A stretch of DNA of 44,530 bases. Source: an uncultured Acholeplasmatales bacterium. GTDB lineage: Bacteria; Bacillota_I; Bacilli_A; Acholeplasmatales; Anaeroplasmataceae. Below, in pieces: positions 43,354-44,530 of the stretch; within the stretch, counting starts at the first letter, position 1, and every line of letters starts with the position of its first letter. Made by a program: the position numbers and the translations under genes. The notes under the pieces are model-generated. The model had not been told where the DNA came from and ran no database searches. It saw nothing but the letters and a program-made list of their open reading frames with translations. Where the stretch lies: contig CALUXI010000013.1 of assembly GCA_944324705.1 (NCBI GenBank), positions 1 through 44,530 of the forward strand, written 5' to 3'.

Positions 43354-44258
43354 GAATTTTCTACATCTTTTTCTACTATTTTCTTACTTTTTTTCTTTTT
43401 CTTAATATAATGAACTACAACAACTATTACAACTACAAGAATTATTAATCCTATAATTATAAATGGAGCTAACATTAATAAATTCATCATAAGATATGGA
43501 CTATTAAAATAACCAATAAATTTTTGCCAAGTATTTAAACCTAATTCTATTTCTAAATTTTCATTTGGTAAACTAGTAGATTCATATCGATAATGTTTGC
43601 TACTAATTTTTTCAAAATCTAAATTAGATGATTTTAAAACTGGCATATTATCATCTAAATATAAGTTAATAGTCAAATTATCAAAATCTTCCCACATTGC
43701 AGCCGGAGTTAAATAATATGTTAAACTTCCACGTTTATAATTATCCGTTCGACTTGGATATCCTCCTAAAGCATATTTATAATTAACTATAATTTCAGCT
43801 TCTTCATTAGCTTTAAAATCTAAATCAAAATTAATAGTTTGAACTTTAAACCCATATTCGTCTAATTCCTCATCTAAAATAACGAATTGCCAATCTTCTA
43901 AATCCAATTCTTCCTCAGATGATATAGAATAAATTTCTGTTTGATATTCTAAACTATTGCCATTTTGAATGACAGAAATAGAACTACCAGAAATGTTAGG
44001 TGAAATAAACATTGATGGTGTACTTACTTCATAGTCTTGTTTATTTTTCATAACATAGGTAGCTGTAATATCAGCTAAATCATTTTGCATCCGTATATCT
44101 AAAACTTCACTTGTAACAGCTATATCTTTATTTTTAGCAAAAGTAATAGTTGTAGCATATAAATCTGGCATAGGTGCTGCCATATTAGCATCTACATAAC
44201 CTCTACCTATTAAGAATGTAAATATTAATAATATTATACTAATTCCTATTTTTCTCAA
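43350..44258 (-). CDS. Membrane-anchored surface protein of unknown function
   Basis: This protein of about 302 aa has an N-terminal signal peptide or helix (about 3-20, ISIILLIFTFLIG), a beta-rich extracellular region (about 30-255), one C-terminal membrane helix (about 262-288) and a Lys-rich cytoplasmic tail. The mature N-terminus (ANMAAPMPDLYATTITFAKN) recalls secreted DUF4424-type proteins, a weak match I cannot verify. The start is most likely the TTG at 44258, 6 nt after AGGTGGTG; a GTG at 44270 overlaps that site. It ends inside the infC promoter without a terminator. Confidence 0.72.
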   Translation of the reverse strand: MRKIGISIILLIFTFLIGRGYVDANMAAPMPDLYATTITFAKNKDIAVTSEVLDIRMQNDLADITATYVMKNKQDYEVSTPSMFISPNISGSSISVIQNGNSLEYQTEIYSISSEEELDLEDWQFVILDEELDEYGFKVQTINFDLDFKANEEAEIIVNYKYALGGYPSRTDNYKRGSLTYYLTPAAMWEDFDNLTINLYLDDNMPVLKSSNLDFEKISSKHYRYESTSLPNENLEIELGLNTWQKFIGYFNSPYLMMNLLMLAPFIIIGLIILVVVIVVVVHYIKKKKKSKKIVEKDVENS

Positions 44259-44293
44259 ATCAATCACCACCTAATTTATTATAACATATTTAC

Positions 44294-44323
44294 TAAAAAA
44301 AGCACATCATATAAATGACATGC
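44294..44323 (-). terminator. Terminator after the truncated gene
   Basis: A 9-bp stem with two G-U pairs (44302-44310 with 44315-44323) has a 4-nt loop and seven T residues following on the minus strand. Confidence 0.78.
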
Positions 44324-44463
44324 TACATATTGTTCCTTCTTCTAATTTCTGCATCCTCAGCTAAGTTTTTCATATAAGATACATCTTTAGCTAATGTTTC
44401 TGATGAAACACTAATTCTACTTATTAATGCATTATTTAATTCTTTATTATAATTACCTGAGTT
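44323..44463 (-). pseudogene. 3' remnant of an unidentified gene
   Basis: A 46-codon open frame ends at TAG (44323-44325), exactly at a terminator, and encodes a helical, charged C-terminus (ELNNALISRISVSSETLAKD, ending EIRRRNNM). Its upstream side meets an in-frame TAA at 44464-44466, and the base composition changes there. No start codon precedes the conserved-looking part, so it looks like the tail of a gene whose front has been replaced. The function cannot be identified. Confidence 0.55.
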
Positions 44464-44482
44464 TTACAGTTGTTATGCTACA

Positions 44483-44528
44483 AAAGCCGATTACCTACTC
44501 GATTAAGTAAGTGACCGGCTTTTTTTAT
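44483..44528. terminator. Strong hairpin in foreign-looking edge sequence
   Basis: A 17-bp imperfect stem (44483-44499 with 44506-44522) has a 6-nt loop and seven T residues on the plus strand. It is more GC-rich than its surroundings and resembles the terminators that flank mobile elements, but no transposase or terminal repeat is visible. Confidence 0.6.
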
Positions 44529-44530
44529 GG

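Overview
The window reads as chromosomal DNA from a very AT-rich, low-GC Gram-positive bacterium (Bacillota/Bacilli), probably an uncultured gut lineage such as the RF39/Erysipelotrichia-like groups. Supporting signs are consensus sigma-A promoters with extended -10 boxes, T-box leaders, the infC-rpmI-rplT order with an L20-type leader, SepF, YlbL, an S16-like peptidase, many lipoproteins with a lipobox Cys, and a monomeric group-B-like [FeFe] hydrogenase. TGG encodes Trp and TGA is used as a stop, so the Mycoplasma code does not apply. All genes but one (HAD phosphatase, 5997-6731) lie on the minus strand.

Layout, low to high coordinate, with transcription running leftward. (1) 76-4037: YfcE-like phosphoesterase, MATE exporter, YqeY and [FeFe] hydrogenase. 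(2) 4061-5953: unknown protein, NfeD and stomatin, then a divergent promoter pair facing the HAD gene. (3) 6728-9682: short SSB; deoD, deoC and an unknown gene in a nucleoside-salvage operon. (4) 9683-12907: accessory pocket with a decayed HTH-regulator remnant and a lipoprotein carrying ten near-identical ~50-residue Cys-rich repeats. (5) 13023-17168: T-box-controlled ileS, ylbL and a small membrane protein. (6) 17178-22797: jetA-jetB-jetC (MukF/E/B-like condensin of the Wadjet type) with no jetD; sepF overlaps the end of jetC in its place. (7) 22823-33061: a tightly packed seven-gene run: lipoprotein, ECF sigma factor, membrane protein in the anti-sigma position, lipoprotein, HAD hydrolase and a heterodimeric ABC exporter. 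The membrane protein and the next lipoprotein share ectodomain sequence. (8) 33063-37740: T-box-controlled hisS, archaeal-type aspS, dCMP deaminase, lspA and an RluD-family gene. (9) 37778-40056: unknown gene, rsmD, a structured ncRNA (6S-like candidate) with its own promoter and terminator, and a three-TM protein. (10) 40285-41549: two small lipoproteins, one split by a poly-A/T frameshift. (11) 41734-43353: rplT with a C-terminal SAP-like domain, rpmI, infC with an ATT start, a leader RNA and a perfect consensus promoter. (12) 43350-44530: a membrane-anchored surface protein, then a gene remnant cut off by foreign-looking sequence that carries a strong hairpin.

The strongest candidates for undescribed biology are the JetD-less JetABC-SepF operon, the ECF-sigma/paralogous-ectodomain/exporter operon, the L20-SAP fusion and the stand-alone RNA at 39424-39603. 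All assignments come from reading motifs and gene order; no database search was run.
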